A stretch of DNA of 64,000 bases from Ramlibacter sp. (GTDB lineage Bacteria; Pseudomonadota; Gammaproteobacteria; Burkholderiales; Burkholderiaceae_C), in the NCBI GenBank assembly GCA_030695945.1, contig JAUYOG010000049.1:62001-126000 (forward strand), in the 5' to 3' direction. A program made the position numbers and the translations under genes. The notes beneath the pieces were generated by a model that saw only the letters and a list, made by a program, of their open reading frames with translations, was not told the origin of the DNA and made no database searches. Positions 11,449 through 20,435 of this stretch are shown one piece after another (within the stretch, counting starts at the first letter, position 1; every line of letters starts with the position of its first letter).

Positions 11449-13056
11449 CTAGCGGGTCATATGCTTGTCATGTGCTTTTCGCCGAACGACCGCCGAGTAG
11501 CCAAACAGCGTCTCCAGCATGGGCGCAGAGCGGCACGCCCAATGGCGCCCATACCCGTAGTGCGAAAGGGATCTCCCGATTTCGTTGGAAAAGACAAGCG
11601 GTTCGGAGATCGATAGCTGCCCGAATATGTGCCGCTGCGCGCGGCTCCTCTGCACAAGCGAGGTGGATTCGATGGGTGGGCACGCAACGAAGAACTCCAA
11701 CGTTCGTCGAAGTTCGGATTTCATTTGCGGAGAAGCGGCAGGCGCCAGCCGGCCCTTCGGATTTTCGTAGGACGCACCCGGAATCAGGAGCCCCCACGGC
11801 TTGATGTCGCGTTTGGGATTGAAGTTCATCGCCTCGCGCCTCGTGAGATGCAGCACCCGGGCGAGGGATACGCGCGCGCCCAGCTCCGGGTCCATTGTGC
11901 TGATCCGCTGAATCATCGATCTCTCCTGGTCCACGGGAAGTTCGGGTATTGGCAATACGAGTGTGTGGAGCAGGTCGCGCGCTGTTGGACAGGATCTCTC
12001 CGCGGCGATTCCCAGCCAGGTGATCCCTTCTTCGGCGCTCTCCAGCGAGGCTGCCTCGCCCAAGAGCGCCGCACCGAGCTTTGTTTGCGCCTCCAGGACG
12101 CCTGCCAGGGCGGCCTTCTCCAGGAAGAACCTGGCGGTTCCCTTGCTGGAGATCGTGCTGCGGCAATTCAGGACCATCTGCGACAAGTTCAGCCATGCCT
12201 GGCATTTGCCGGCGTCCGCAGCTCTAAGAAGCAGGGTGACCGCCTTCTCGAAGTTCCTGCTTCGCACGATCCGCTGGGGCGGGAGTTGCCCATAAGGTAA
12301 GCCTGCGAATGCGCAACCCAGACCGTATTGAGCTTCCACCTCGCCCCTGGCGCTGCGAGCCTGCAGGCTGTACTCCACCAGATCGACCGGCAAACTGAGC
12401 CTTGTATCCGAATTCGCGGCGAGTTGCACCGTCGAGGAAACGATTTGCGCAAGCTTCTCGTTGAACGGGACGAGGTTCGCCGCGATCGCGATGAACCAGC
12501 ATGCGTGCTCGACGCTCCGCTCCTTCAAAGCCCGGCGCGCGCCCCAGAAGGCCAGCTCCGGCGCATTGACGACGTGCGGCTGCAACTCCTTCAGAAACCG
12601 CGCGACCGTGCCGGGATCATCGAACTGCACGCCGTCCAGAAGGCGGTCGCCGGGCCGGGATCGCCTGATCCATCGCGTGCCTTCGTCACGGCTTTCAGGA
12701 CGCATCGATAGCAGCGTGCCCCACTTGAGCATCGCCAGGCACGAGCCCAGGGCGGCCGCGTCCCGCAGATGCGCCTGCAACTGCTGGGTCACGACCACAT
12801 CCAGCGGTACGAGGCCTCCCAGAAGCAGCATGGCCGCCGCGTTCTTTCTGTCGAGCTCCTGTTGCAGATACGCCAAGCCAAGGGTGTAGTTTCGGGAGGC
12901 ACCGCTCCTTCCGCCGAAGAGGCGTTCTGCCATCGCCAGACAAGCTTCGGCATCGCCACGCCTGGCCGCTTCCCTGAGCTGGGGGTCCACGAGTCTCATG
13001 GTCACTGCGGAAGATCTGCCTCGGTCCGGATCAGGAAGCACTGCAAGGGAGGGCAC
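11449..13056 (-). CDS. Sel1/TPR-repeat protein of unknown role
   Basis: 535 residues from a GTG at 13056; an ATG at 12999 (MRLVDPQLREAA) is an equally plausible start and gives 516 residues. Several degenerate Sel1-like repeats are visible, each with the A-x-x-x-x-L-G/A-x-x spacing: AEACLAMAERLF, AQYGLGCAFAG, CQAWLNLSQMV, EAQTKLGAALL and TWLGIAAERS. No signal peptide or membrane segment is evident. Sel1 proteins are scaffolds for protein contacts. The reading frame ends 17 bases after the stop of the aldolase gene upstream on the same strand, so it may be the last gene of that operon. Function not recognised. Confidence 0.7.
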   Translation of the reverse strand: MPSLAVLPDPDRGRSSAVTMRLVDPQLREAARRGDAEACLAMAERLFGGRSGASRNYTLGLAYLQQELDRKNAAAMLLLGGLVPLDVVVTQQLQAHLRDAAALGSCLAMLKWGTLLSMRPESRDEGTRWIRRSRPGDRLLDGVQFDDPGTVARFLKELQPHVVNAPELAFWGARRALKERSVEHACWFIAIAANLVPFNEKLAQIVSSTVQLAANSDTRLSLPVDLVEYSLQARSARGEVEAQYGLGCAFAGLPYGQLPPQRIVRSRNFEKAVTLLLRAADAGKCQAWLNLSQMVLNCRSTISSKGTARFFLEKAALAGVLEAQTKLGAALLGEAASLESAEEGITWLGIAAERSCPTARDLLHTLVLPIPELPVDQERSMIQRISTMDPELGARVSLARVLHLTRREAMNFNPKRDIKPWGLLIPGASYENPKGRLAPAASPQMKSELRRTLEFFVACPPIESTSLVQRSRAQRHIFGQLSISEPLVFSNEIGRSLSHYGYGRHWACRSAPMLETLFGYSAVVRRKAHDKHMTR

Positions 13057-13073
13057 AGCAGGATCCGCCGTCG

Positions 13074-13850
13074 TCAGCCCTTGAATTTCGCGGCGAGCGT
13101 GCTGGTGGCCTTCATCAGCAGGTTGTTGTCCAGGCCAACGGCGACGAAGGTCGCGCCGAGTTCCAGGTAGCGGCGCGCCAGCGCCTCGTCGGTGGTAAGG
13201 ATGCCGGCGGCCTTGCCCGCTGTCGTTATGCGCTTGATCGCATCGTCAATGGCGGCGTGCACCTTCGGGTGCGTCGGATCGCCGACATGTCCCAGCGAGG
13301 CGGAAAGGTCGGCCGGCCCGATGAAGACGCCGTCCACGCCATCGACCGCGGCAATGGCGTCGAGGTTGTCCAGCGCCTGGCGCGTTTCAGCCTGCACCAG
13401 CAGGCAGACCTGGGCATTCGCTTCCCGGGAGTAATCCGGATAGCGGCCCCAGCGCGAGCCGCGCGCGCCGCCCATGCCGCGCACTCCGCCGGGCGGATAG
13501 CGCATCGAGCGCACTATGTCGGCTGCCTGCTTCGCCGTGTCCACCATCGGTACGAGCAGGGTCTGGATGCCTAGATCGAGGTATTGCTTGATCAGCGACT
13601 GCCCAACGTGGCCGTGGCCCATGGGTACGCGCGAGATGGCGTGGACCCCCGGGTAACCCGCTATCACCTGCGCCTGCTGCAGGATGGTGCGCAGGTCGTT
13701 GGGCGAGTGCTCGCCGTCGATCAGCAGCCAGTCGAATCCGGCGCCGGCGCAGATCTCGGTGGCGTAGTGGTCGGCCAACCCCAGCCAAAGGCCGATCTGC
13801 GGGCGCTTATCGCGCAGCGCCTGCTTGAATGGATTGATGGGTGTTTGCAC
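13074..13850 (-). CDS. HpcH/HpaI-family class II aldolase
   Basis: 258 residues of the HpaI fold, which cleaves 4-hydroxy-2-oxo acids (such as 4-hydroxy-2-oxoheptanedioate or 2-keto-3-deoxy sugar acids) to pyruvate and an aldehyde with a divalent metal. H48 in [11 protein letters not shown] is the catalytic-site histidine, SRVPMGH carries the pyruvate-binding arginine, and the metal region is [14 protein letters not shown] followed by [13 protein letters not shown]. Length is normal. It is probably the terminal catabolic enzyme of the hydantoinase operon, cleaving a hydroxy-oxo acid made from the ring-opened substrate. The true substrate is not shown by sequence. Confidence 0.9.
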   Translation of the reverse strand: MQTPINPFKQALRDKRPQIGLWLGLADHYATEICAGAGFDWLLIDGEHSPNDLRTILQQAQVIAGYPGVHAISRVPMGHGHVGQSLIKQYLDLGIQTLLVPMVDTAKQAADIVRSMRYPPGGVRGMGGARGSRWGRYPDYSREANAQVCLLVQAETRQALDNLDAIAAVDGVDGVFIGPADLSASLGHVGDPTHPKVHAAIDDAIKRITTAGKAAGILTTDEALARRYLELGATFVAVGLDNNLLMKATSTLAAKFKG

Positions 13851-13952
13851 GTGCCCCTCGGTTATCTAGACAACGAAATTGAACCGGCCCAGCGCGCCGG
13901 GCCAGGCGTCGATCCGCAAATTCATCGGCAGGCCCACGAGAAGTGAAGCCGG

Positions 13953-15113
13953 TCAGCTCAACTCGGAATATTCGAGCTTCAGTTTGCTCAGCACCTCGCA
14001 GCCCGAATCGGTGATCAGGATCGAATGGCCGAGCGCCATTGCCGACTCGTTTTTTTCGTCCGAGATCACCGCGTGAAGGAAGAACACCATGCCGGGGACG
14101 GCCAGCATCGGATTGTCCGCATAGAGCATCGGCGGATAGTCCATCACGCCTCGCGGAGGAAACGTCGCTCCGAGCGAGTAGCCGGCGGTCCATTGCCGCT
14201 GCTCGCGATAGCCCGCGTCGTCGAAGACGCGCCGGTGTTCCTGGTCGATGCGTCCAAGCGGTGCGCCCGGCCTTGCCGCCGCGGTCATTGCGGCCAGCGC
14301 CTCCTCGACCAGGCCGAACAGTTTGACGTGCTGTGGCCGTGCGCGGCCGATGGCGACAGTACGGAACATCGCGACGTTGTAGCGGCGGTAGATGCCCGAC
14401 CACTCCATCGTCAACTGCTCGTCATCGCCCAACTTGCGGCTGCCGGTCGTTCCGCGAACCAGCAGGGCCTTGGGCCCGGAGCCGAGGATGCGGGGGCCGC
14501 TGCCGACATCGCCGCCGCCCCGCAGGACAGCCCTGTCGATTGCCGCGACGACGTCGCCTTCGTCGACGCCCGGCCGGGCCGTATCGAGCATCGCCTGCAC
14601 CGCGTCATCGGCAAGCTCAGCCGCCCGGCGGACGTAGACGAGTTCCGCCGGCGACTTGATCGCGCGCTGCAGCTGGACGATCGACGACGCATCGACCAGA
14701 TCGCAAAAGCCGGCGAGGGTCGTGCGCAGCAGCTCCCAATTGGCCCCCGTCATCCCGTAGGTGGCAAGCTCGACCCCAAGCCGCTTTCCGCGCAACCCCT
14801 TTTCGTCGAGAATCTTCCGCAGCTCCGAGGCAGGGTTCGCGTGTTCCGCGTTGTACCAGAGCCGCACGTCCTCGATCGTCGACGTGCGCCGAGCCTGTTG
14901 CAGGTCGGGCCTTCGCGTGAGCAGCGTGATCGGGCTCTCGACAGTCGTCAGGACGGCGCACTGGAAGTGCTTGTACCCGCCGCTGTCGAAACCCGTCAGA
15001 TAGTAGTGGCTCTCTTGCGCGAAAATCAGGAGCGCATCAAGACCCCGCCGAGCAAGTTCGTCGCGGGTGGCATTGATGCGTGAGCCGAATTCCTCGCGTG
15101 TGAAGTGAAGCAT
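13953..15113 (-). CDS. M24 'pita-bread' hydrolase, metal-free creatinase/ectoine-hydrolase type
   Basis: 386 residues. An N-terminal creatinase domain covers about 1-140 and a C-terminal M24 fold about 150-386. In metallo-aminopeptidases of this fold the first ligand motif reads D-x-G and the second D-x-T-R; here they are E237-W-S-G and N246-V-A-M-F-R-T. The GMVFFLHAV segment also lacks the usual Glu ligand. This resembles creatinase and DoeA-type ectoine hydrolase, which cleave C-N bonds in small guanidino or cyclic amidine compounds without metal. The gene lies between the ABC ATPase and the aldolase, with a 102-base gap downstream. A prolidase role is less likely because of the lost ligands. 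Confidence 0.85.
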   Translation of the reverse strand: MLHFTREEFGSRINATRDELARRGLDALLIFAQESHYYLTGFDSGGYKHFQCAVLTTVESPITLLTRRPDLQQARRTSTIEDVRLWYNAEHANPASELRKILDEKGLRGKRLGVELATYGMTGANWELLRTTLAGFCDLVDASSIVQLQRAIKSPAELVYVRRAAELADDAVQAMLDTARPGVDEGDVVAAIDRAVLRGGGDVGSGPRILGSGPKALLVRGTTGSRKLGDDEQLTMEWSGIYRRYNVAMFRTVAIGRARPQHVKLFGLVEEALAAMTAAARPGAPLGRIDQEHRRVFDDAGYREQRQWTAGYSLGATFPPRGVMDYPPMLYADNPMLAVPGMVFFLHAVISDEKNESAMALGHSILITDSGCEVLSKLKLEYSELS

Positions 15114-15149
15114 GTTGCCTCCGTCATAAGTGACAAATTTCGCCTGTAG

Positions 15150-17078
15150 CTAGCGGTCTTTCGCGGTCGTCGCGACAAGGTCGTTCACTTGCCAGATCGG
15201 TGGGAAACCGGATAGCTCGGCGCTGGAAATGTGGCAGCGGATCGTGTGGTCGCCCACCGCACGCCACGGGGGCGGCGTGGATGCGCAGAGCGCGCCCAGA
15301 TCGCGCGGGCATCTCGGCTGGAAACAGCAGCCGACGCTCGATTTCGCCAGGACTTCCGGATGGCCGGCGAGCCGCACGCGCCGCACCGAAATGGCCGGAT
15401 CCGCAACCGGCGCGGCCGAAAGCAACGCCTCGCTATAAGGATGAAACGGAGGCTGCAGTGCGCCGCCGACCGGGCGATTCTCGAGCGCCCGTCCACGGTA
15501 CATCACGATGACCTCGTCGGCGATTTGCTGCACAAGATTCAGGTCGTGCGAGATGAACAGGTATGCGGTGCCGTGTTCGTCCTGAAGCTCCATCAACAGG
15601 TTGACGATGGATGCCTGCACCGAGACGTCGAGGCCGGACGTGATCTCGTCGCAGATCACGATCCGCGGCCGGGCGGAAAACGCGCGCGCAATCGCGACGC
15701 GCTGCTTTTCGCCGCCCGACAGTTGGTGCGGATAGCGCGACGCGTAGTGCGCCGGCAAGTGGACGCGGCCGAGCAACTCGGCGATCGTCGAATCGAGATT
15801 GGCGCAGGAACCGTAGAGCTTCAGCGGCCGCGCCAGCAAGTCGCCAACCGTCATTCGTGAGTTGAGCGCCTGGTCGGGGTGCTGAAAGATGATCTGGACA
15901 TCGCGCTTGAACTTCCGGTCGCGAGCGTGGTGCGAATAGTCGACGCCGTCGAAAACTACCTGGCCCTGTGCCGGCAACAGGCCGACGATCGCGCGGGCCA
16001 GGGTCGACTTGCCGCAACCGCTTTCACCGACGAGCCCCAGCGTGCGTCCGGGCCGGAGATCGAGATCGATGCCGGCCACGGCGGGAGCGCGCTCGTCGCC
16101 GGAGCCCAACAGTCTGCGCCACGCACTTGGACGTCCATGAAAGACCGACAATCCGCGCACGCTGAGCGGCGGCTTCGAAAGTTCCCCCCGTCCGCGCTGG
16201 ATGGATATCACCTGCTGGGACGCGGCCGCCGTCGCGAGTCGGCGACGGCGCGCGGCGTTGAAGGGGTTGGGAATGCTCGCGAGCAGGCCCTTCGTGTAGG
16301 GATGCGAAGGCGCCTCCAGAATCTGTTCGGTCAATCCCTGCTCGACAATGCAGCCCGAGTGGATCACCACGATGCGGTTCGCGAACCGCGAAAGGCTCGC
16401 GAGGTCGTGCGTGATGAAGAGTATCGCCGTCCGATACTCGGCCTGGATGTCGCGGATGAGGTCCAGGATCTCGGCGGCGGTCGTGGCGTCGAGCGCCGTC
16501 GTCGGTTCATCGAAAACCAGCAGCGCCGGCTTGCTGACGATCGCCATCGCAATGACCGCGCGTTGCTTTTCGCCGCCCGATACCTGGTGCGGGAATCGTG
16601 ACATCATCGCTTCAGGGTCGCTCAGGCGCACGCGCCGCAAGAGCCTCAGGGCATGCGCGCGGACTTCGGCCGGGTCCTGCGCGCCGCCCGCGATCCGGAC
16701 GGACTCGATCAGTTGGTCTCCGATCGTCATCGTCGGGTTCAGCGCGGTGCTCGCATCCTGGTAAACAGCGCCGATCCGGCTGCTGCGCAGGCTGCGCAGC
16801 GCCTGGTCATCGAGCGCGAGCAAGTCCATGCCGCCGAGAACGACACTGCCACCCTTCACGCGCGCCTGCGGCGCGAGATAGCGCAGTATGGTGTAGGCGA
16901 GCGTGCTCTTGCCCGATCCCGATTCTCCGACCAGGCCCACCAGTTCCCCCGGTTCGATGGTCAGCGAGACATTGGACAGCGCGACGTGATCGCCGCCACG
17001 CGACCGGTACACAACGGTCACGCCGCGCACGGACAGGCCCGCATGCGTGTCGAGGGGGATCTGCGCCGCCGCCGTCAA
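15150..17078 (-). CDS. Fused dual ATP-binding subunit of dipeptide/oligopeptide ABC importer
   Basis: 642 residues holding two complete nucleotide-binding domains, as in GsiA or YejF. Domain 1 has Walker A GESGSGKST, signature SGGEKQR and Walker B LLVFDEPTTALD. Domain 2 has GESGCGKST, LSGGEKQR and IVICDEITSGLD, each followed by the oligopeptide-type C-terminal region. It powers the two adjacent permeases. The start is a TTG at 17078 that overlaps the TGA of the permease gene (TTGA), and the protein begins LTAAAQIPLD. The frame is open upstream but that part is antisense-type sequence over the permease gene. TTG plus overlap implies coupled, perhaps reduced, translation. Confidence 0.9.
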   Translation of the reverse strand: MTAAAQIPLDTHAGLSVRGVTVVYRSRGGDHVALSNVSLTIEPGELVGLVGESGSGKSTLAYTILRYLAPQARVKGGSVVLGGMDLLALDDQALRSLRSSRIGAVYQDASTALNPTMTIGDQLIESVRIAGGAQDPAEVRAHALRLLRRVRLSDPEAMMSRFPHQVSGGEKQRAVIAMAIVSKPALLVFDEPTTALDATTAAEILDLIRDIQAEYRTAILFITHDLASLSRFANRIVVIHSGCIVEQGLTEQILEAPSHPYTKGLLASIPNPFNAARRRRLATAAASQQVISIQRGRGELSKPPLSVRGLSVFHGRPSAWRRLLGSGDERAPAVAGIDLDLRPGRTLGLVGESGCGKSTLARAIVGLLPAQGQVVFDGVDYSHHARDRKFKRDVQIIFQHPDQALNSRMTVGDLLARPLKLYGSCANLDSTIAELLGRVHLPAHYASRYPHQLSGGEKQRVAIARAFSARPRIVICDEITSGLDVSVQASIVNLLMELQDEHGTAYLFISHDLNLVQQIADEVIVMYRGRALENRPVGGALQPPFHPYSEALLSAAPVADPAISVRRVRLAGHPEVLAKSSVGCCFQPRCPRDLGALCASTPPPWRAVGDHTIRCHISSAELSGFPPIWQVNDLVATTAKDR

Positions 17079-17905
17079 TTGTCCACCCGCGGATTCAACG
17101 CGTCGCGCAGTCCATCCCCGAGCAGGTTGAATCCCACGGCGACGATTGCGATTCCCAGGCCCGGCCACGCGGCCAGCCAGGGGCTGTGTTGCAGGAAGGC
17201 GCGCGCCTCGGCGACCATGATCCCCCAGTCGGGCGTGGGCGGCTGCGCGCCGAGCCCCAGATAGCTCAATGTCGCGCCAAGCATGATCGCGAACGCGACG
17301 CGGATCGAACTCTCGACGACGATCGGCGCCGCCACGTTGGGCAGGATTTCCCGGAACATGATGAAGCGCGCGGACTCGCCGCGCGCGCGCGCGGCGCTGA
17401 CGTAGTCCCGCGTGCGTTCCGAGAGTACGACGGAACGCATGATGCGCGCCATGGAGGGCGTGAACGCGATCGCCACCGCGATCATCGCGTTGGTCGCGTT
17501 CGGGCCGAGCACTGTCAGGATCAGCAAAGTGAACAGGAGATTCGGCACCGCCATCTTGGCGTCGATCAGCCGCATGACCACTTCGTCGGTCGCGCCGCCG
17601 AGATAGCCCGCGATCATCCCGATGCATGCGCCGAGCGCCGTCCCCAGCAGAGTCGCGGTGACGCCGAATATCACCGTCGATCGGGCGCCCCACATCATGC
17701 GGCTGAGGATGTCACGGCCGAATTGATCGGTGCCGAGCAGGTATCCGCTCCCCGGGGACGCGAAGCGGTTGCGCGGATGAAATTCGGTCGGGTCGAACGG
17801 GGCCAATGCCGGGCCGACGACGGCCAGCAGGAGCGCGCCGAGCACGATGATCGAGCCCGAGAGCCCGAGTGGATTCGCCAGCAGCCGGCGCAGGATGTCA
17901 CGCAT
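17075..17905 (-). CDS. ABC transporter permease, DppC/OppC type
   Basis: 276 residues with about six membrane helices, beginning with an N-terminal helix (GSIIVLGALLLAVVGPALAP). The binding-protein-dependent transport signature EAA-like loop reads SAARARGESARFIMFREILPN, which docks on the ATPase. It is the second permease of the importer. Its start overlaps the upstream permease stop by 8 bases and its stop overlaps the ATPase start. Confidence 0.92.
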   Translation of the reverse strand: MRDILRRLLANPLGLSGSIIVLGALLLAVVGPALAPFDPTEFHPRNRFASPGSGYLLGTDQFGRDILSRMMWGARSTVIFGVTATLLGTALGACIGMIAGYLGGATDEVVMRLIDAKMAVPNLLFTLLILTVLGPNATNAMIAVAIAFTPSMARIMRSVVLSERTRDYVSAARARGESARFIMFREILPNVAAPIVVESSIRVAFAIMLGATLSYLGLGAQPPTPDWGIMVAEARAFLQHSPWLAAWPGLGIAIVAVGFNLLGDGLRDALNPRVDN

Positions 17906-18848
17906 AGATAATCCTCCGATCTATCCACGCGTAAAGCAGATCCGCGGCCAGGCTCGTGAGCGCGTACAGCGTCGCGAGTACCAGCGCCCCAGCCTGGATC
18001 ATGGGCAGATCGCGGTTTTGAACGGCGAAGATCAGAAGCCGCCCGAGGCCGGGAAAAGCGAAGACTTCCTCCACGACGATGATGCCCCCGATCAGGTAGC
18101 CGACGTCGAGGGCGATGATGGTGATCGTCGGCAACATGGCGTTCGGCAGCGCGTGCTTGAGCAGCACGCGCCAGTACGGCAGACCTTTCAGGACTGCGGT
18201 TCGAATGTAATCCGTGGCTAGCACATCGATCATTTCCGACCGGACCTGCCTCGCGATGTGGGCTATCAGGACGATCGTCAGCGTGGCCACGGGAAGCAGA
18301 TAGTGGCTGAGCCAGGGCCATACGCCCGCCGCGATCGACTCGTAGCCGCCCCCGGGAAACCAGCCCAGCTCGGGCCTGGCCAGCGTGATGACGAGCAGGG
18401 TCGCTATCACGAATTCAGGCACCGAAACGCCGATGTAGCCAAGCACGCTCAGCGCCAGGTCGCCGAAGCGGCCGCGCCTGACCGCCGCCATGGTGCCCAG
18501 CGGGATTGCGATGAAGACGACGACCACCAGTGCCATAGCCGCCAGCGACAGCGAGCGGCCGAAAGCAAGCATCACGGCAGGCAGCACGGGGATGTGGTCC
18601 CCCATCGACACGCCCCAGTCGAAGGCGAGAATGCCGCCGATCCATCGGCTGTATTGAACCCACCAGGGATCATGCAGGTGCAACCGGCGTTCCATTGCCG
18701 CCAACGTCTCCGGCGTGGCGAACTCCCCCAGGACCATCACCGCCGCGTTGCCCGGCAAGATCTGGGTGATGAAGAAGACGAGCAGCGACACGAGCCACAG
18801 GATGAGAATGGCCGAGCCGAAGCGCCGCAACAGGTAGGAGAGTGTCAT
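17898..18848 (-). CDS. ABC transporter permease, DppB/OppB type
   Basis: 316 residues. The start MTLSYLLRRFGSAILILWLV is typical of the DppB family. About six helices are present, with the coupling loop TDYIRTAVLKGLPYWRVLLKHALPN and the family-typical IIVVEEVFAFPGLGRLL segment. It forms the heteromeric channel with the following DppC-like protein. It lies 21 bases after the binding-protein gene. Confidence 0.92.
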   Translation of the reverse strand: MTLSYLLRRFGSAILILWLVSLLVFFITQILPGNAAVMVLGEFATPETLAAMERRLHLHDPWWVQYSRWIGGILAFDWGVSMGDHIPVLPAVMLAFGRSLSLAAMALVVVVFIAIPLGTMAAVRRGRFGDLALSVLGYIGVSVPEFVIATLLVITLARPELGWFPGGGYESIAAGVWPWLSHYLLPVATLTIVLIAHIARQVRSEMIDVLATDYIRTAVLKGLPYWRVLLKHALPNAMLPTITIIALDVGYLIGGIIVVEEVFAFPGLGRLLIFAVQNRDLPMIQAGALVLATLYALTSLAADLLYAWIDRRIIYA

Positions 18849-18869
18849 GGCCGAGCGGGCTGTCGGGTG

Positions 18870-20435
18870 CTACTTCCCCGCAAGCCAGACCTCCTCGAGG
18901 AAGTACTGGCCGCCCCGCGGATGGACGTGATAGTTCATCACATTCTTCGCGCTGGCCGAGAGGAGGTCCTGGAAGAACGGAATCAGGTACGGCACTTCGG
19001 AATTGAGCAGCCCTTGCGCTTCGCCGTACAGCCGCGCCCTTTCGGCGGCATCGACAGTGGCGCGCGCGCGCCTGACCAGGTCGTCGAACTTCGGGTTGTT
19101 CCAACGCGTGTCGTTCCACGGCGCATCCGTGGTGAACAGCAGCGCGAACATCGCGTCCGGCGTGGGTTGCATGTTCCAGTTCGCCACGTAGAAGTTCGCC
19201 TTGCGCCATATCGTCGCGTTGTACACGTCATAAGCGATCGTCTGGACATCGATGTCGAAGCCGGCCGATCGGGCCATCTCTTTGATGGCGACGCCGAGGG
19301 CGCTCCGCGCGGCGGGCCTGTTGGCGCAGAACAGCGTGATCTTCAGTCCGTTCGGATAACCGGCCTCCGCGAGCAGACGCTTCGCCTGCGCGGGATCGTA
19401 TTTCGCCGGCTTGATGTCGCGCGCGAACGGATACTCGGCCGAGATGGGATTGTCGGCACCGACCTTGCCGAAGCCTTGCAGGACAAGCTCCAGCAGGCTC
19501 TCCCTGTCGACCGCCATCTGCATCGCCTTGCGCACGCGAAGGTCGTTGAACGGCTTCTGGTCGCAGCGCATCACCAGGTTGAAGAAGCGGCCGGAACGCA
19601 CGCGCTGAACATTCAGGGCTTTGTTGGCGACCGCGCGCGCGTAATCGGTTTCCGCAAGGCCGAGCAGTATGTCCGATTCGCCGTTCGCGAGCGCTGCATA
19701 CTCAGCCGCGAGATCCGGATACAGTCTTTGCTCAACGGCGTCGAGATACGGCTTGTCGCCCTTGAAGTAGCGCGCATCCCGCTCGACACGCAGCAGCCGC
19801 CCCGGCTCATACTGCGCCAGTTTGAAGGGGCCGGTGCCGTAGTCGCCGGTCTCGAGCAGCTTGAGGTCCTTTTCGACGATATCCGCCGGCACGATCCGCG
19901 CGTTATTGTGGGCCAGCGCAACCGGAAGATCGCTGTAGGCATCCTTCAGGATCACCCGGACTTCAAACGGGCCTGACTCGACGACGTCGCTGACCAGGTC
20001 AAGCGATGCCCGTGCCGGGGAGCCGGAAGCCGGATCCTTGATGGCGCGGAAGCTGGCAACCACGTCGCGCGGCTTCACTTCGCGATTGACTCCGCGAAAC
20101 ATCGCGCGCGGCCGCAGCTTGAAAGTCCATTCCGTGAGGGCCGCGTTGGAGCGCCATTCCGTTGCGAGATCTGGCAGCGCTTCCATTTTCCGGCCGAGAC
20201 GGCAAAGACCGGAGTACATCAACTCGCCGGTCATGTAGTCGGAAGTGTTGCTGTGACGCAGCGGATTGAGCGTGTTGATGCGCTGGCTGACGCTGATGCG
20301 TAGCGTGCCTCCGCGCGCTGGCGCCTGCGCGTACGAGCACTCGGCGGAGCTCGCGATCATCAGGGCCGTGGCGCTCTTGACGAACGTGCGCCGGCCCGCA
20401 TTGAGTTCATTGCGTTGCTTGCTAATCCTGGCCAT
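18870..20435 (-). CDS. ABC transporter substrate-binding protein, family 5 (peptide/nickel type)
   Basis: 521 residues. The N-terminus carries a twin-arginine signal (GRRTFVKSATALMIASS, cleavage after SYAQA), so it is probably exported folded through Tat. The mature part begins GGTLRISVSQRINTLNPL, characteristic of family 5 solute-binding proteins for peptides, opines or glutathione-like compounds. No lipobox cysteine is placed as in lipoproteins. Its start overlaps the end of the HyuB gene by 14 bases, so importer and hydantoinase are one transcription unit, and the imported solute is probably the hydantoinase substrate. Confidence 0.92.
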   Translation of the reverse strand: MARISKQRNELNAGRRTFVKSATALMIASSAECSYAQAPARGGTLRISVSQRINTLNPLRHSNTSDYMTGELMYSGLCRLGRKMEALPDLATEWRSNAALTEWTFKLRPRAMFRGVNREVKPRDVVASFRAIKDPASGSPARASLDLVSDVVESGPFEVRVILKDAYSDLPVALAHNNARIVPADIVEKDLKLLETGDYGTGPFKLAQYEPGRLLRVERDARYFKGDKPYLDAVEQRLYPDLAAEYAALANGESDILLGLAETDYARAVANKALNVQRVRSGRFFNLVMRCDQKPFNDLRVRKAMQMAVDRESLLELVLQGFGKVGADNPISAEYPFARDIKPAKYDPAQAKRLLAEAGYPNGLKITLFCANRPAARSALGVAIKEMARSAGFDIDVQTIAYDVYNATIWRKANFYVANWNMQPTPDAMFALLFTTDAPWNDTRWNNPKFDDLVRRARATVDAAERARLYGEAQGLLNSEVPYLIPFFQDLLSASAKNVMNYHVHPRGGQYFLEEVWLAGK

